From NCBI RefSeq assembly GCF_002878395.1, contig NC_061119.1, positions 15,580,492 to 15,644,491 of the forward strand: a stretch of 64,000 nucleotides of DNA, written 5' to 3'. The DNA is from Capsicum annuum. Lineage: Eukaryota > Streptophyta > Magnoliopsida > Solanales > Solanaceae. The notes below the pieces were generated by a model. That model saw only the letters and a list, made by a program, of their open reading frames with translations, was not told the origin of the DNA and searched no databases. Position 1 is the stretch's first letter; each line of letters begins with the position of its first letter. A program made the translations under genes and the position numbers. Below, one piece after another: positions 45,661 to 57,945 of the stretch.

Positions 45661-46780
45661 TTAATGGGCAGTCTTTCTCATGTTGAGAAAGGAAAAAGAA
45701 AGATAATGAAATACATTCACCGGCTTGCAAATTTGGGGGTTCGACTTCTAGATTTCAAAGATGAAGGAGTAATTGTTCATGAAATAGCAAAATCTTTCTT
45801 ATGTACTGAAGTTAAGAAGAAGCAAGCTGAAGATCCTATCTTGATGCAGATTAAGAAAGATGTTGGTCTACAGAAGTTGATGGCTTTTGAAATTGGAGGA
45901 GAAAGGATTTTGAGATATTAGGGTAGGTTGTGTTTACCCAACATGGATGGTTTATGAGAGATAATTATTGATGAAGCTCACACTTCGAGGTATGTTGTGC
46001 ACCCAGGTTCTAGTAAAATGTATCATTTCCTTAAGGCTATTTATTGGTGGAACAATATGAAGAGTGATGTTGCTAATTTTGTTTCTAAGTATTTGAGTTG
46101 TCAACAAGTCAAGGTGGAACATTTGAGGCCAGATGGTACTTCCGAAGAGATAGTGTTACCTATGTGGAAATAGGAAACGATCAATATAGATTTCATAACG
46201 AGGCCTCCATTTGGGTGATTGTAGACCGGATGACCAAGTCAGCTCACTATTTGCAGGTGAGGACAAAGTATTCGGGAGATGATTATGTTAAGATGTACAT
46301 TCGTGATATAGTCCATTTGTATGGTGCTCCGTATCTATTATATCCAATCGAGGAATGCAGTTCTCTTTTCAGTTTTGGCGATCTTTTCATAGGGGTTTAG
46401 GTACCCAAGTGAACCTGAGTACAGCTTTCCACCCTCAGATTGATAGGAAGGCTGAGCGCACCATTCAAATAGTTAAAGACATATTGAGGGCCTGCGTAAT
46501 TAACCTCAAGGGTAGTTGGGTGGATCATTTTTTGTTGCTAGAATTCGCCTAGAACAATAACTACCATGCCAGTATTTAGATGGCTCCTTTTGAAGCACCC
46601 TATGGGAGGAGATGTAGACCACTAATTAGGTGGTATGAAGTGGGTGAAACCCGATTGTTCGGTCCTGACCTTGTTCATCAGGAAATGGAGAATGTGAAAT
46701 CATTAAAGAATGACTTAAGACAGCTCAGAGTTGCTAGAAATCCTATGCCGATGTTAAGAGAAGGGAGTTAGAATTTGGGG
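45634..46780 (+). pseudogene. Element C integrase, broken
   Basis: 45634-45921 is the linker (MVADALSKLLMGSLSHVEKG). Zinc-binding text AHTSRYVVHPGSSKMYHFLK and WWNNMKSDVANFVSKYLSCQ follows at 45970-46100, with one Cys of the CxxC pair changed to Tyr. The core keeps NIDFITRPPFG.. with its Asp (about 46172) and, later, FHPQIDRKAERTIQIVKDIL with the Glu (46430-46480). The middle SDRG Asp is replaced by text reading YPIEECSSLF. HFLLLEFA and MAPFEAPYGRRCRPLIRWYE complete the core after two stops. Confidence 0.88.
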
Positions 46781-47256
46781 TTTGTGATTGGGTATTTATG
46801 AAAGTCTCCCCTATGAAGGGAGTTATGTAATTCGGAATGAAAGAAAAGCTTAGTCCTCACTATATATGACCATATCTGATTATGAGAAAGATAGGTCGGG
46901 TTTCTTACTAATTAGAATCCCCCGCAAGTGTGGCTTCTGTTCATCCAGTATTCCATGTGCCCATGTTGAAAAAGTGAATTGGATATCATTCCTTAGTGTT
47001 GACTGTAGAAGAGATCAATGTGTAGGATTCCTTATCGTATAAGGAAGAACCCATTACCATTTTGGATCGCCAAGTTCAGAAATTAAGGTGTAAGGAGATA
47101 ACTTTGGTTAAAGTGTTGTGGAAGAATAAAAAAGCTAAGGAAGCTAGTTGGGCTTCAAAATATAACATGCGAGCTAGATACCTAAATCTTTTTGAGACCA
47201 CGGATTATGACATAGAAAGTATAAGTCCTATACTACTCTCTCTATCTTTTCCTTAG
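46781..47256 (+). pseudogene. Element C integrase C-terminus and chromodomain
   Basis: After ELEFGVCDWVFMKVSPMKGV-like text with stops, the frame reads SVHPVFHVPMLKK (about 46937-46975). The 47062-47256 frame begins DRQVQKLRCKEITLVKVLWK and continues NKKAKEASWASKYNMRARYL and NLF, a chromodomain with the LVKVLWK strand and the terminal helix. The aromatic Trp of VLW and of ASW are retained. Confidence 0.88.
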
Positions 47257-47313
47257 TACGCTTAAAATCATATGTGTCTATGTCCCGAGCCATCATTCGA
47301 GGATGAATGATCC

Positions 47314-47326
47314 CAAGGGGGAATAA
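47314..47326 (+). promoter_or_regulatory. Polypurine tract of element C
   Basis: CAAGGGGGAATAA directly precedes the 3' LTR at 47327, the expected position and composition for plus-strand primer in reverse transcription. Confidence 0.8.
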
Positions 47327-49478
47327 TATCACACCCCGTAACTCTCTTGACTTGGTGACTCGCTTAATAGCATGCTCAATGAGCTAGCAACTTGAATTTT
47401 TCAAAGTGTTAAAAAGGACTTAGGCATATTTTCAGATCCTAAACTTTGATGATGCTATTTTAGACCTTCCCGACCTTAGAATGTCGATTTTAAAGTTGAT
47501 TCATGATCGGGGTGATAAGTAGTACTTGTCAGGTGAGTTTTTAAATTTTTGAACGAGTATAAGGGCAAGTTTGGATAACCAAAATAGTAGCTGCCCGTGA
47601 TATGCCCGCGCCGCGTGACCCAGGCCGGTGCTACACATCCCGCATTGTGCACTCCATTTCGGTGCTATGGAGCCCGCATTGTACCCTTTATCGCGAGGTT
47701 TCAAAATTTTCCAGTTCTGTTTCCGCATAATTAAGGGCAATAGGGCCATTTACTACACCCAAAACCATCCAAAAACACAAAATTTGAGCCCCAAAGAGCT
47801 CAATACCTCATTATTCTCCTCTTTTCACTTCAACAAAACCCTAAGCTCTTAGGCCAAGGTTTCCAAGAATCAAATCAAGAATTGTGTCACATCCTTCGAA
47901 ATAGATCATCTAAGGTAGATGGGGTTTTTCTAAAACTACATAGTCATGGTAAAATAGTTTTAATGATGTTTGAATGTTGAGAATCCATTAAATTACAAAA
48001 GTGTTTTGAGATTTACATTAACAATTATGCTTTGTGAACCCTTTTTGATAATAATGTTTCTGTCTTAAGGCCTTCCCCATAAACTTGATGTTTGTTTATA
48101 TTTATATATATATATATATATATATATACGTTTGGATTTTCTAAAGATGAATTGAGAGCATAAATATTTGTACTCCCTCTCTAGTTACAATCCTGTGGTT
48201 TTACATATTACGAATTGATAATTTCACTTTTTGAAGCATGATATAAATGTTTCTTGTCTATTGCTAAATGATTTGAGATTGATGGCAAATTAAAGAGAGG
48301 TTATTTTACTTATTGATAAATGATGAATATGTCTATTGAAAGAATTGCTTGATTTACTGTAAAGCAAGAGACCACCATATGATTTAGAGTTGATAAAAGA
48401 GAATCCTTGCATGGTTTCACATATGATTTGAAAGATGAATCTTCTTTTACTGATTGAATGTTTTGGATGGTCTGAACATTGTTTTTAACTGAAAGAATCG
48501 TTCATGATAATTATGTCTTAGAGATATGACTTGCAAGTCTTGGTATGACGATGCCAAACCAGATGAATGTCATAATGGAGTAAGATTTTCAGATTTTGAT
48601 TTCAAAGAATGTATGTCTTAAAGAGTTAAAAATGGGCTTAAAGGGAGTTAGGTGGTTACCCGAAGAAGACTTGAGTTTAGATAACTCATAGTCCAAAATC
48701 GTGTTTTGCTGATACGGGTTGATTTTTTCCCCAAGAGGGCCATACACTGGCCTAGTGCCCCTTGGCATATAAGAGATAGAGATTCCAACCCTTTGGGCAA
48801 ACTTGGGTTGGGGGATTGACCGTCGAGTTAAGGACGGATTCCATATAGCTCGTGGAATTGTAGAGTTGCAAGATGTACCACCTAGATCAGAAGTAAGATA
48901 AAGAGTGAGTCATGATTTCAAAGAAACGTTTCAAAGTCTTTAACTATGCCCATGTGTTTTTCCTATATATATCATATGTAAAGTCCTTTATGAATTGCTC
49001 TCATATATTTTGCATAAAAGTTCATTATTTTTGATTGCTTTGCGTGCCAGTACATATGTATTGACCTGCTATCTCTCAGGATTTGAGGCTCAGTCCCGCG
49101 GTCTTTTTCTGCAGTAGACCTGTGTGAGTCAGAAGTTGTAGTTGGTGAGCCTTCTCTACTCCGAAAGGCCTGATTTTTTAGATTTCTTTGTTCTCTCTGT
49201 TTTATGGTCTACTGGGGCCTTGTCCCAGTTTTAAGACAGATGTTGATTTCCATGTTATTAGAGATTTCACAGACTAGTGTCATGTATTTTGAATATTGAG
49301 TACTTACTTTCGAATTGTCCAGTTGCTTATGAGATTGACCATATTTCTGTTATACAATCTTTCCATATTTCTATAAATTATATGATCATTGTGCATGATT
49401 TTCAGAAAGATATGGGTGCTCGAACCCTCACGGTTTGAGATGCTCGTCGCAGCCAGAGCCTCGGCTTAGATCGTGATA
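47327..49478 (+). repeat. 3' LTR of element C
   Basis: 2,152 bp, from TATCACACCCCGTAACTC to GATCGTGATA (an eroded ..GTGACA end). It contains a TA microsatellite at 48098-48128 and the uninterrupted target (CCCTTTTTGATAATAATG, near 48040) of the insertion found in the 5' LTR. Confidence 0.92.
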
Positions 49479-49643
49479 GGATAAATAATCTAAATTATCA
49501 CTTAAATGATCAAATTTCAAATCCATTTCAGAACATCAAAAATAAAAAATTATGTACAGTCTCAAACAGAAGTAACTTCAACAACAAATTGAAATGGACA
49601 TTAATTCATAGCATTGAATCATCCCACACTTTGCATTTTTCAG

Positions 49644-49911
49644 TAGCACTCAATGAACATAAGTGGGACAATTTTTGCATGCAGCTAATGAATCATGGGA
49701 TTCCAGTGGAGTTGCTTGAGAGGGTGCAGAAGGTGGGTGCTGAATGCTTTAAGCTGAAAAGAGAAAAGGTTTTCAATAACTCAACACTAGTCAATTTGCT
49801 TAATGAGTGGATAAAGAGCAACAACAATGGCAAAGTGGAAAATGTAGATTGGGAAGATGTCTTTCTTCTCACTGATGATAATGAATGGCCCACCAAAACT
49901 CCTCAATTCAA
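49644..49911 (+). pseudogene. ACC oxidase-like (ACO5-like) exon fragment
   Basis: The translation reads WDNFCMQLMNHGIPVELLER, VQKVGAECFKLKREKVFNNS, LVNLLNEWIKSNNNGKVENV and DWEDVFLLTDDNEWPTKTPQ. I recognise the second exon of plant 1-aminocyclopropane-1-carboxylate oxidase of the ACO5 type: the NHGIP motif, RxE spacing, LLNE and ENVDWEDVF. The exon is framed by TTTTTCAG at 49636-49643 and by AA|GTAAAT at 49911/49912. The canonical EEWGFFQ before NHGIP is changed to HKWDNFCMQ. The catalytic HxD..H and RxS iron and substrate residues lie in later exons that are not here, so the fragment cannot make an ethylene-forming enzyme. Confidence 0.8.
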
Positions 49912-49919
49912 GTAAATTT

Positions 49920-50477
49920 CCACATACACTAGCTACATATGTATCTCACATCTGTGGCAATTGTGATAGCATATATATGGTACAAACAAATACTCTTAAC
50001 TAATGATATTTGTAAGGTTAGCTGTCACTAAATGATCCAACTTGTTAGTGTTCACCCGAAACTTTTGCAATACACACATGCATACCAAAATCGCATACCA
50101 AAATCTCTATATAATTTCAAGAATCGGGCCAATGGTCATATTAACCAAAAAGAACCAAAAAGAGAAGTACTATTTATGTGTAGCTTTGTAAAAAAACAAC
50201 TCATAATTGAGGCTATAGTAGCACAATACCGCTAACAATCCATATAGATAACCAAAAAAGAGTTATTAAAACATACAGGTACAACCGAAAAAGGACAAAG
50301 TCGCATCAAAGTGATAAAAGAACTATTTCTATTTGATTTTGTACCAAAACAACTCAAAATCAACAGTATAACCACGAAACTACTAAGAATCGGTACATAT
50401 AACAAATGAAGAATTATTATAATAAACTGATCCAACAAAAACGAAGAACAAAAAGTAGCATCAGAGTGATACACTGG
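49920..50477 (+). repeat. Unassigned stretch with a diverged ~155-bp tandem repeat
   Basis: Text at 50155-50255 (GTACTATTTATGTGTAGCTT, AACAACTCATAATTGAGGCT, ATAGTAGCAC) recurs in altered form at 50310-50405 (GAACTATTTCTATTTGATTT, AACAACTCAAAATCAACAGT). A third partial start (GCATCAGAGTGATA) lies at 50459 against GCATCAAAGTGATA at 50304. No gene is supported. Confidence 0.5.
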
Positions 50478-51320
50478 AAATTACTACTATGACAATAAAT
50501 TTTTTGGCGGCGGTTGTTAAAACATTGCTATAGAAGGTCTATTACAACGGTTCTAACCGTTGCCAAAAGAAAAATTCTAATACTACGATTATCGTTGCTA
50601 TTGAAGATTAACCGTTGCAATAGATAGACGTATAGCAACGGTTATTGAAATCATTGGTATAAAATCATCTATGACAACACTTAATGGAAAAAAATATCTA
50701 TTGCATAAGTTTTATTAGTTTCCTCTACAAAATTTCCCAAGTCCGCCATTTTAACAAAACACTTTCTCTCTGAAATCTATTCATCAGAAAATTGAAAAAA
50801 AGTCAATCTTTCTCTCTTGATTTGCTCTCTCTCTCAAATCATTTCTCTCTCTTGATTTGCCCTCTCTCTCAGACCATCTCTCCCTCTCTCTCTTTGATAT
50901 GCTCTCTCTCAAACAATTTCTCTCTCTCAGATGATATCATAGCGCTTCATCAAAAAAGAAGAAGATGATATCTGATTTGTGATTTGTGGGATAAGATAAA
51001 CCATCTTTTTCTCTCAATTTGCGAATTTGCACTTCAATTTCAGCAAGATTAAGACTAATTTCTCACTTCAATTTCTCTAAGCATTTGAAAGTCAGGCGAA
51101 TTTCAGCTGTCAAGTTGTTTTGGAAAGTCAGACCGAATTTACATTTCAATTTCTATCAAATTTGCACTTTGATTTTCGAGCAATTTTGAGGTTTTCTTTC
51201 AATTTAGGGATTTTAAGCGTAGTGTATTCTTCTAATTGAAGATTTTGAGCTAATTTTTTGAGTTTTTATTTTGGAAGTTTCTTCTCCAAAGTTTGATTAT
51301 TGGATTTAAATTTCTGCTTA
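50478..51320 (+). mobile_element. Left end of a CACTA-type element
   Basis: The sequence TTACTACTATGACAATAAAT at about 50478 resembles a decayed CACTACTAGAAAAAAT terminus. It is followed by AACCGTTGC/GCAACGGTT-type subterminal words to about 50650 and a CT-rich leader (CTCTCTCTC tracts at 50770-50930). This is the layout at the start of Solanaceae CACTA elements. No right terminus or transposase frame was found, so it is a truncated end. Confidence 0.5.
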
Positions 51321-54300
51321 TTTCTTCACTTTCTGAGTTTTCTACTCATTAGTGTTCTTAAGTTTGATGTCAAGAGACATTGCATGAATATATTTTTTTT
51401 CAGTTTTCTATTGCATGAGCTTAAGTTTAACCGTAGGGGTTGCATGAGCTCAGAAATTATTTCACTAAGGTTTGAGGAGCTCAAATCGTTGGTCTGAAAA
51501 AGAAAAGCGATTGCCCCTGCTGTTCCGACCACCACAGGTGTGGGGTCAATTAAGGGATTTTTTTGATGGAGGATGCTTATGTAGGGGTGGGGGAGGAAGT
51601 TTGCTGACGGATAATGTGAACCTTTCTAAAATGGTGCCTTCAGCCTAATGAAGGCAGTAGCGGGGTCAATAATGGTGACTTCAGTGATTATCGGAAAAGT
51701 TTCTTAGTTTGTGTTTTATTTTTTCTAAAATGTAGTCTTGTCATAGGTCAAAATGGCTATCATCTAATATTTGGATCATCACATAATTTGTCTTGTTATA
51801 AATATGAGACTATGGGTATAGCGTGGCCAAAATACAGAAAAGCTTCTCCAGAATCTATCCAAAACCACCTTATGAAAACATTATCCAATTATGATTGGAC
51901 ACTTTACTTAGTTATATAAACCAATAAGACAACATTTGGAACTTTCAAACAACTTGAATAATGACAGTGAAGGTAATGAATAGCATTATAATGATCAGAG
52001 AAGAATTATCAGTAGTATCAATCTGAGTTGCAAACAGAGATGAACCAAGAGAATAAGTTACAGGTTCATCTGAACAAGTAATTTTGGCTCAAACCTTATA
52101 TATGTGTTTATATAATCACTAATTAAGTGAAAATAATAAATTTTTAACCCAAAAAATCAAATGGATTATGCTAAAAGCCAAACTGGACCGTCTCTAGTTG
52201 TAACCTACTGTACTTTTGAGTTGAGATAAATGAATAAGAGGAATATTAGGAATATATTGGTTTTTTGGGGTTTGGTTTTCAGAAAAATTTTAAAAATAGA
52301 AAGGAAGGGGATTGAGATATGAAAGGATAACATAATAGTTGGAAGCTCAATTTCAATTTCCCACAAAGGTGGGATAGGAATTGGTATGAAAAAGAATGAC
52401 TTTCTACAGAAAATTTTGTGATCTAAGGAAATCCGTCTTACTTGGAACAAAAAGGAGAGAAAAATATATGATAAAACATTGAAGAATAAGATCGAAAAAT
52501 CTAAATGTTTAGAGATGTACAATGGAGAGACCTATGGTGAAATGGCTAGTTAATACTGTCTTCTCGGCTTGAATAATTACCAAAAATCCCATTACTTTTC
52601 TTGGGATAATCCCTCTCAATAAATGCAACAGTATATTAATAAAATCACTGTGAAAATATCAATATTGAACCAACTATGAAATCATGTTTATCATTGGTTA
52701 GCTCATCTAGAACTTGGTTACACAAGTACAGACTTTGATGGATCCATTTGTAAACCCACATGGGAAAGTGTACCTTCTCCACAATATTTACACTTGTGAT
52801 CGCTCCTCTACACATATCTTATATGGCATTATATCTAATGTGAATTCGTTCTTCTCAACACCTAACCAAACGACATTTATTGCACTTTATCAGATCTTTA
52901 TTTAGATTAATGACATTTATTGCACTTTATATTAATTGAAGATCATTCTTTCTCTCCCAAAAAATTTTGATCAATCATCATGCGAAAAGTAAAGCCTCGG
53001 TTAGCCCCACATTCTCAATGCGATTTTTCTTTTTCTCTAAGTAGAGTGTCAAACCAATTTAGATTTTAGGTATGGACTAAAATTATTCTGAAGAAAAGAG
53101 GTTAGACAGCCTTCAGAATCTACAAATGTGTTTCCCAATTAGATTTAGGTTTATTATAAGAGGAAAATAAAAAATTAATATTTATAAATAAAAAAATATA
53201 ATTTATATTAAAATAATATAATACATATATTATCTTAAATAAATACATATAAAAGTATGTGAAGATATATAAGCAAAAGTATGTAAGAATATGTATGGAA
53301 AGAAAAGAAAAGATTGAATAAAAAAAATTTTGTTTTAAAGAAAAGGATTACACAATTTTTTTAGTGTAAAAAGTGTGAATTATTTGATTAAATTTAAAAA
53401 CTAATTTAATATAAATATAACAGCCTAAATTTGCCTAAACGCTTGATGAAGATTGTGTAAATAAAGAATATCCTACCCAACACCCCCCAAAAAAAAGTTT
53501 TCACTATGACTAATATTTGTACAATTATAAGAATGTAAAAAATAAAAACAAAAAATTCAAGCTCTTCTTTGAATGTTATTCCCGATAAGTATTCTCGAGG
53601 ACCTATTCAAATACTCGTGATAAGAATGTTAGTAACAAATTAAAATAAATTAAGAACTATGTGTGCATTTATGTATATAAATATATTAAAAAAATAAATT
53701 TTTTGTTAAAGTATGGTCTCGGATAGACTTTTAAATATTATAATAATTTTATCATCATTCGAAATATTTTATTTTATTATGTATTTATATATGTAATAGT
53801 CATCTTTTTATTTGTGAAGGCCTCTAAAATCGTTGATTTTTTTCCATTGGCCATGTATGTATTATATTGTTTATTATATGTGTAAGAAATGATGAAGCAA
53901 TGAAATGACAAACACCCAATACTGTTCAAAAATCAGTCAATTCATGGCTAGGCAAAACAAGCACCGAATTAAATTTTTTGAGTCAAAATCTACCCTAACT
54001 CAGTAGATCAATATGAAAAATAGCAACAAAATATATTAGCAGTATAGAGACAAACAAAAGTAAATCAAAAATTGAAAACAAATGCCCAAACATATAAACA
54101 ACTATCGAAATCTATAGAGTTCGCTGAAAAATATACAACTCCAACCAAATAATATCAGAAATCATATTTAACAAATACATTAAGACGAAGGAGTGATGAG
54201 TGGCGACGTTTCTTCAACCACTTTCACTGGAGCAATGCTGAAAACCAAGATTCGTCAAGATTTATGCATCAATAGTGAAAACACCCTTTCTCCCATAAGC

Positions 54301-55239
54301 AAAAAGAGAACTCAAAGGAGATGGGAAGGGGACTGCCGTGATAATGGCGGCCAGAGGCGGCTCGCTGGTCATCACTTCTGATGAGAGAAGCGATAAAGAA
54401 GAGGGGAAAATAGAGAGAAGGAGGCGGTAGTGATGGTGGAAAAAAGGACAGAGAGGTGGCGGGTTGGAGGTTCAGCTAGAGAATTTAGAGGTGATGAAGG
54501 TGTAGAGATTAGAAAATAGGTAGCAAATATCTTTTCTCTGATTTTGGTTTTTGTACATGTGTGTGTGGTGTATATGCGTTAGTGTGTGTATTTGTGTCAA
54601 GAAAAAAATAATCCAACCCTTTCTATTTATTTAAAATGAAAATTGACCTCTGCCTTTACCACCACCACCCCCTAAAAAAAAAGATTGTCCCCTCAGTGCA
54701 TCATTTAGAAGGAAGCATATTTATGAATGGTTTTTTCATTCTTTTAACATGTAAAGACTCTTTATGCAAAGGATAAAAATCCTAACCCATCACCTCAAGT
54801 GTCACCTTTTTGACAACTTTTGAAAAGGTCATGAGACCTTGATTTGATTGATTTGTTGCTCTGTGTATTTAAATAATTGAGCCGACTTATTATTTGTGGA
54901 CTGTATTAAATATTGTACAGAAATATGAATAATGATATATAATTACAAAAAAAATACAAATAACAAATAAAATATAAGTATCTATGAAAAAATATATTAT
55001 GCTATAAATAATTAAAACTATCGTGTGGTAGAAAATTATAGTGTTATGTTGTGTACGTATGTAGACGACTATGCGACAAATTTAAAATGATAATAAATTA
55101 ATAAAAGTCCTAAAATTTAAGAAATTCAGAATAATTATTAATAAATTATGCAAAGTTAAAATACGAAAATAAATCGGTAAAAATTCTAAAATAATGATGA
55201 TTATCAATAACTTATTAACAATTGTAAAAATCATGTGAA
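51321..55239. other. AT-rich DNA without supported genes
   Basis: Nothing in this stretch is assignable on either strand. Open frames are short and low in complexity (for example Ile/Leu/Phe-rich at 52205-52522, minus). A local GC-richer island at 54193-54500 contains GGCGGCCAGAGGCGGCTCGC and GGTGGCGGGTTGGAGG and resembles the 5' region of a gene or transposon, but no reading frame supports that. A short TG/GT microsatellite lies at 54558-54590. Confidence 0.5.
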
Positions 55240-57792
55240 ATTATTGTAACGTCCCGAAAATGGGTCCCGAGAAGTCACATGGTGCTCACGACTACGAGTA
55301 GCCCCAAGCTAACCTTGTAAGCCTTCTATAAGTTTTGAACTCAAACAAAGATAATCTAAACATTTTGATAACAATGAAATACTGCATTACTGTCTAAACT
55401 AGACTATGTTTAAATGAACATAATATCTAAAAATATTCAACTAGGTAAACTGAACAACCAACACTGTAAGTTTGAAATTTATCTAATACTCGGATAAGCC
55501 TCTACTACTACTATCTAGAGAGCCACTGGGACAAACCACCAACTGACTCGAACTGATTGAAAATAACTAAAACAAACTACTTTAATAAGATGGAAATCTG
55601 AGTAACTGGGTCCCCAGACTATGAGGACTCACCAATTGTTGGGATGTAAATAAAGATGCTTACGGTCAACCACGCTGTTGGAACTGAGTACCCAAACAAA
55701 AAATTATAAGACAATGTAGTACATAGACGCATATGTGGATCAGTACTTTTAGAATGTACTGAGCATATGAGGGTGAATGCACTAGTAAAGCAATATCTCA
55801 ATGTGCATATAAACTTATAAAAAATGCATGCTAAGTGCAAATGACTGACACTGGCTTGAATAACTGAAAGCTAAAAATCATAAATCAAGAATAATAAAGC
55901 ATACTGTATAAATCTTATGAGCCATAACACTTAGTTCAAAAAGATGTACGTGTATTCTGTTTTCAAATCATGTAAGCAAAGTGTAGAAAGTACTCACCTT
56001 TATCATATTAAAACTAAAAACTGGAATTCTGTAATTGATGTCTTAAGTAAGAAAAAATCTGAGTAAATTTGTGATCCTTTACACTTAGTTTCTAAAAGCT
56101 GTTCTGTTATTCTGTTTTAGGACTTAGGAGTTTCTTTTATAAACCTTTTCTGTTATTCTTTTATGTTAGGGAGGTTCTTTTAACTGACATAAATCATGTG
56201 AGATATCATGGATTCCAATGTCTAGTTCCTCTAAGGGGGAAACCTCACGTTTGGGAGAGGTGTCATACTATTGTCAAGGAGTATAACCTGAGCTAAGCGA
56301 TCACAATCTGTATCTGCATCCATATAAAATAGAATAATTTGAATCTGTACCTATGTTGGCTCATAGTTCTGGGGCATATGAACTAGGACACATACCGAAC
56401 TCGGTGCTAAATACTACTCCCTTTCATCTGTATGCTCATTCTATTGGAAATCCATTTTAAAATTGCCCAAGGGTTTATAATGAAAACTAATTATGCTTCT
56501 CTTTCTTTAAATCACGATCAAGTTGAACAATGTGGATTCCTTATCTTATCTTAGGATCAAAAGACCAAATCTTGCTTCAAATCTTGATATACCCATCAAA
56601 AGAAACTTAAGAATATATTCTTCTTGAAATATCAACACCTAAACTTAGGGCTTAAAAACCCATGCTTTAAATTCATTTCAAATGAAAATAATAATTCATG
56701 CTCAATAATCTTCTTGAAATACTTCAATAATTTCAGTCACGATAGTGAAATCAAAATCACAATATGAATATTATGGATTGAAACATGAGCATGCATAATC
56801 TTGATGCACTTAAAGCCTTAAAATCTCATGCTTTGTTTCGTATAAGTTGCAACATAATATCATGCTTAAATATCAATTGAAAATCAATAAATCAAAGAAT
56901 AAATAGTTGAGAACTAGCATGCACTTTAACACTTAAATCACTTTATAAATCCATAAACTCAAAACAAGATAGGTTTGGTATGATCCCTAATTGCAATTTA
57001 CGTAAATTAAAGTTTAAAAATAGTTTTGGGCACAAGGCTGAAAGAGTATACTTGTTCATAACCCCACATACCATATTAGGCTAAATTGATGAATAAACCT
57101 GACTTTGCATTCCTATTGATGTTCTTGAAGGCTGTTTCTCGAAGTTCTTGAGCCTAGAAACTTGGATTCTTGGTTATCTTGAAAAAGGAATGGTTAAACT
57201 TTGGATTTCTTAGAGTTAATGTTGAAGCCTTAGGGTTTCTTGGAGAGAAATTTGGTGAGGAATGAGTGTATTTTTCTTAGAATAACATTTGATTTTTGTT
57301 TTCTTGACTTGGGATGGGGTAAATGAAAAGACAACCCTTGGAAAATTAAAATTCGCAACTGCAAAGCCGTTTAGACCTTCACCGCGATGCGCCAAGGGTG
57401 TCATCGTGATTGCCACTATTACACTCTAATCCCGGTGACTCACTAGAATCAGACTATTGCCAATTTGCTTTTCTCCATGATGTAGTGAATCCTCCACCAC
57501 TATACTCACCGCGAAGCGGTCTAATCACAGTGAGCCACTATTTTGCAGATCCAAACATAGTCCAAACCTCATCTGAAAAATCCAGAACTTATCCGAGACA
57601 TGCTACTTATACCATTGAATATGAATCAACTAAAAAACCATCATCTCATAACCCGGAAGGTCAACTTAAAAATCCTTGAAATTAAAGGGAGTCAAAAAGT
57701 GACTAAATCCCTCAATAATTTCATGTTCTAAGTGCCTTAGGCAAGTACTAGAGGCTGAGCTGAACTAGGAACGTATGGGGTATTACAATTGT
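55240..57792 (-). mobile_element. Solo LTR of a Del/Tekay-type element (second)
   Basis: LTR body 55245-57787 (2,543 bp), TGTAACGTCCC to GGGGTATTACA on the plus strand, with the same order of words as 22638-24883 and 59718-61891, hence minus orientation. Flanks ATTAT (55240-55244) and ATTGT (57788-57792) look like a duplication with one change. No retroelement genes are inside. Confidence 0.87.
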
Positions 57793-57945
57793 ATTTGTGT
57801 CCTTTAACGATTAGGAAGTCTGAAGGTGCTAATTTTAAGTACGGAGAGCCAAAATTGGGTGTCAATAGTATGAAGACACAATTTAGCCGGTACCAAACTA
57901 GATTAGTAATGTATTCAGAATTTGTCACCTATATTTCCAATGAAT

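Larger units (their letters stand above)
38791..49483 (+). mobile_element. Full-length degenerate Del/Tekay chromovirus, element C, with nested insertion
   Basis: 5' LTR 38796-42323 (interrupted and truncated), internal region 42324-47326, 3' LTR 47327-49478. Flanks GAATA (38791-38795) and GGATA (49479-49483) look like a target duplication with one change. Domain order gag-PR-RT-RH-IN-chromodomain on the plus strand. All frames carry stops, several catalytic or metal-binding residues are lost, and there is no PBS, so it is inactive. Confidence 0.94.

Noticed and set aside
52205..52522. 105-codon Ile/Leu/Phe-rich minus frame
   Set aside because: AT-rich composition explains it; no recognisable family, splice pattern or promoter.
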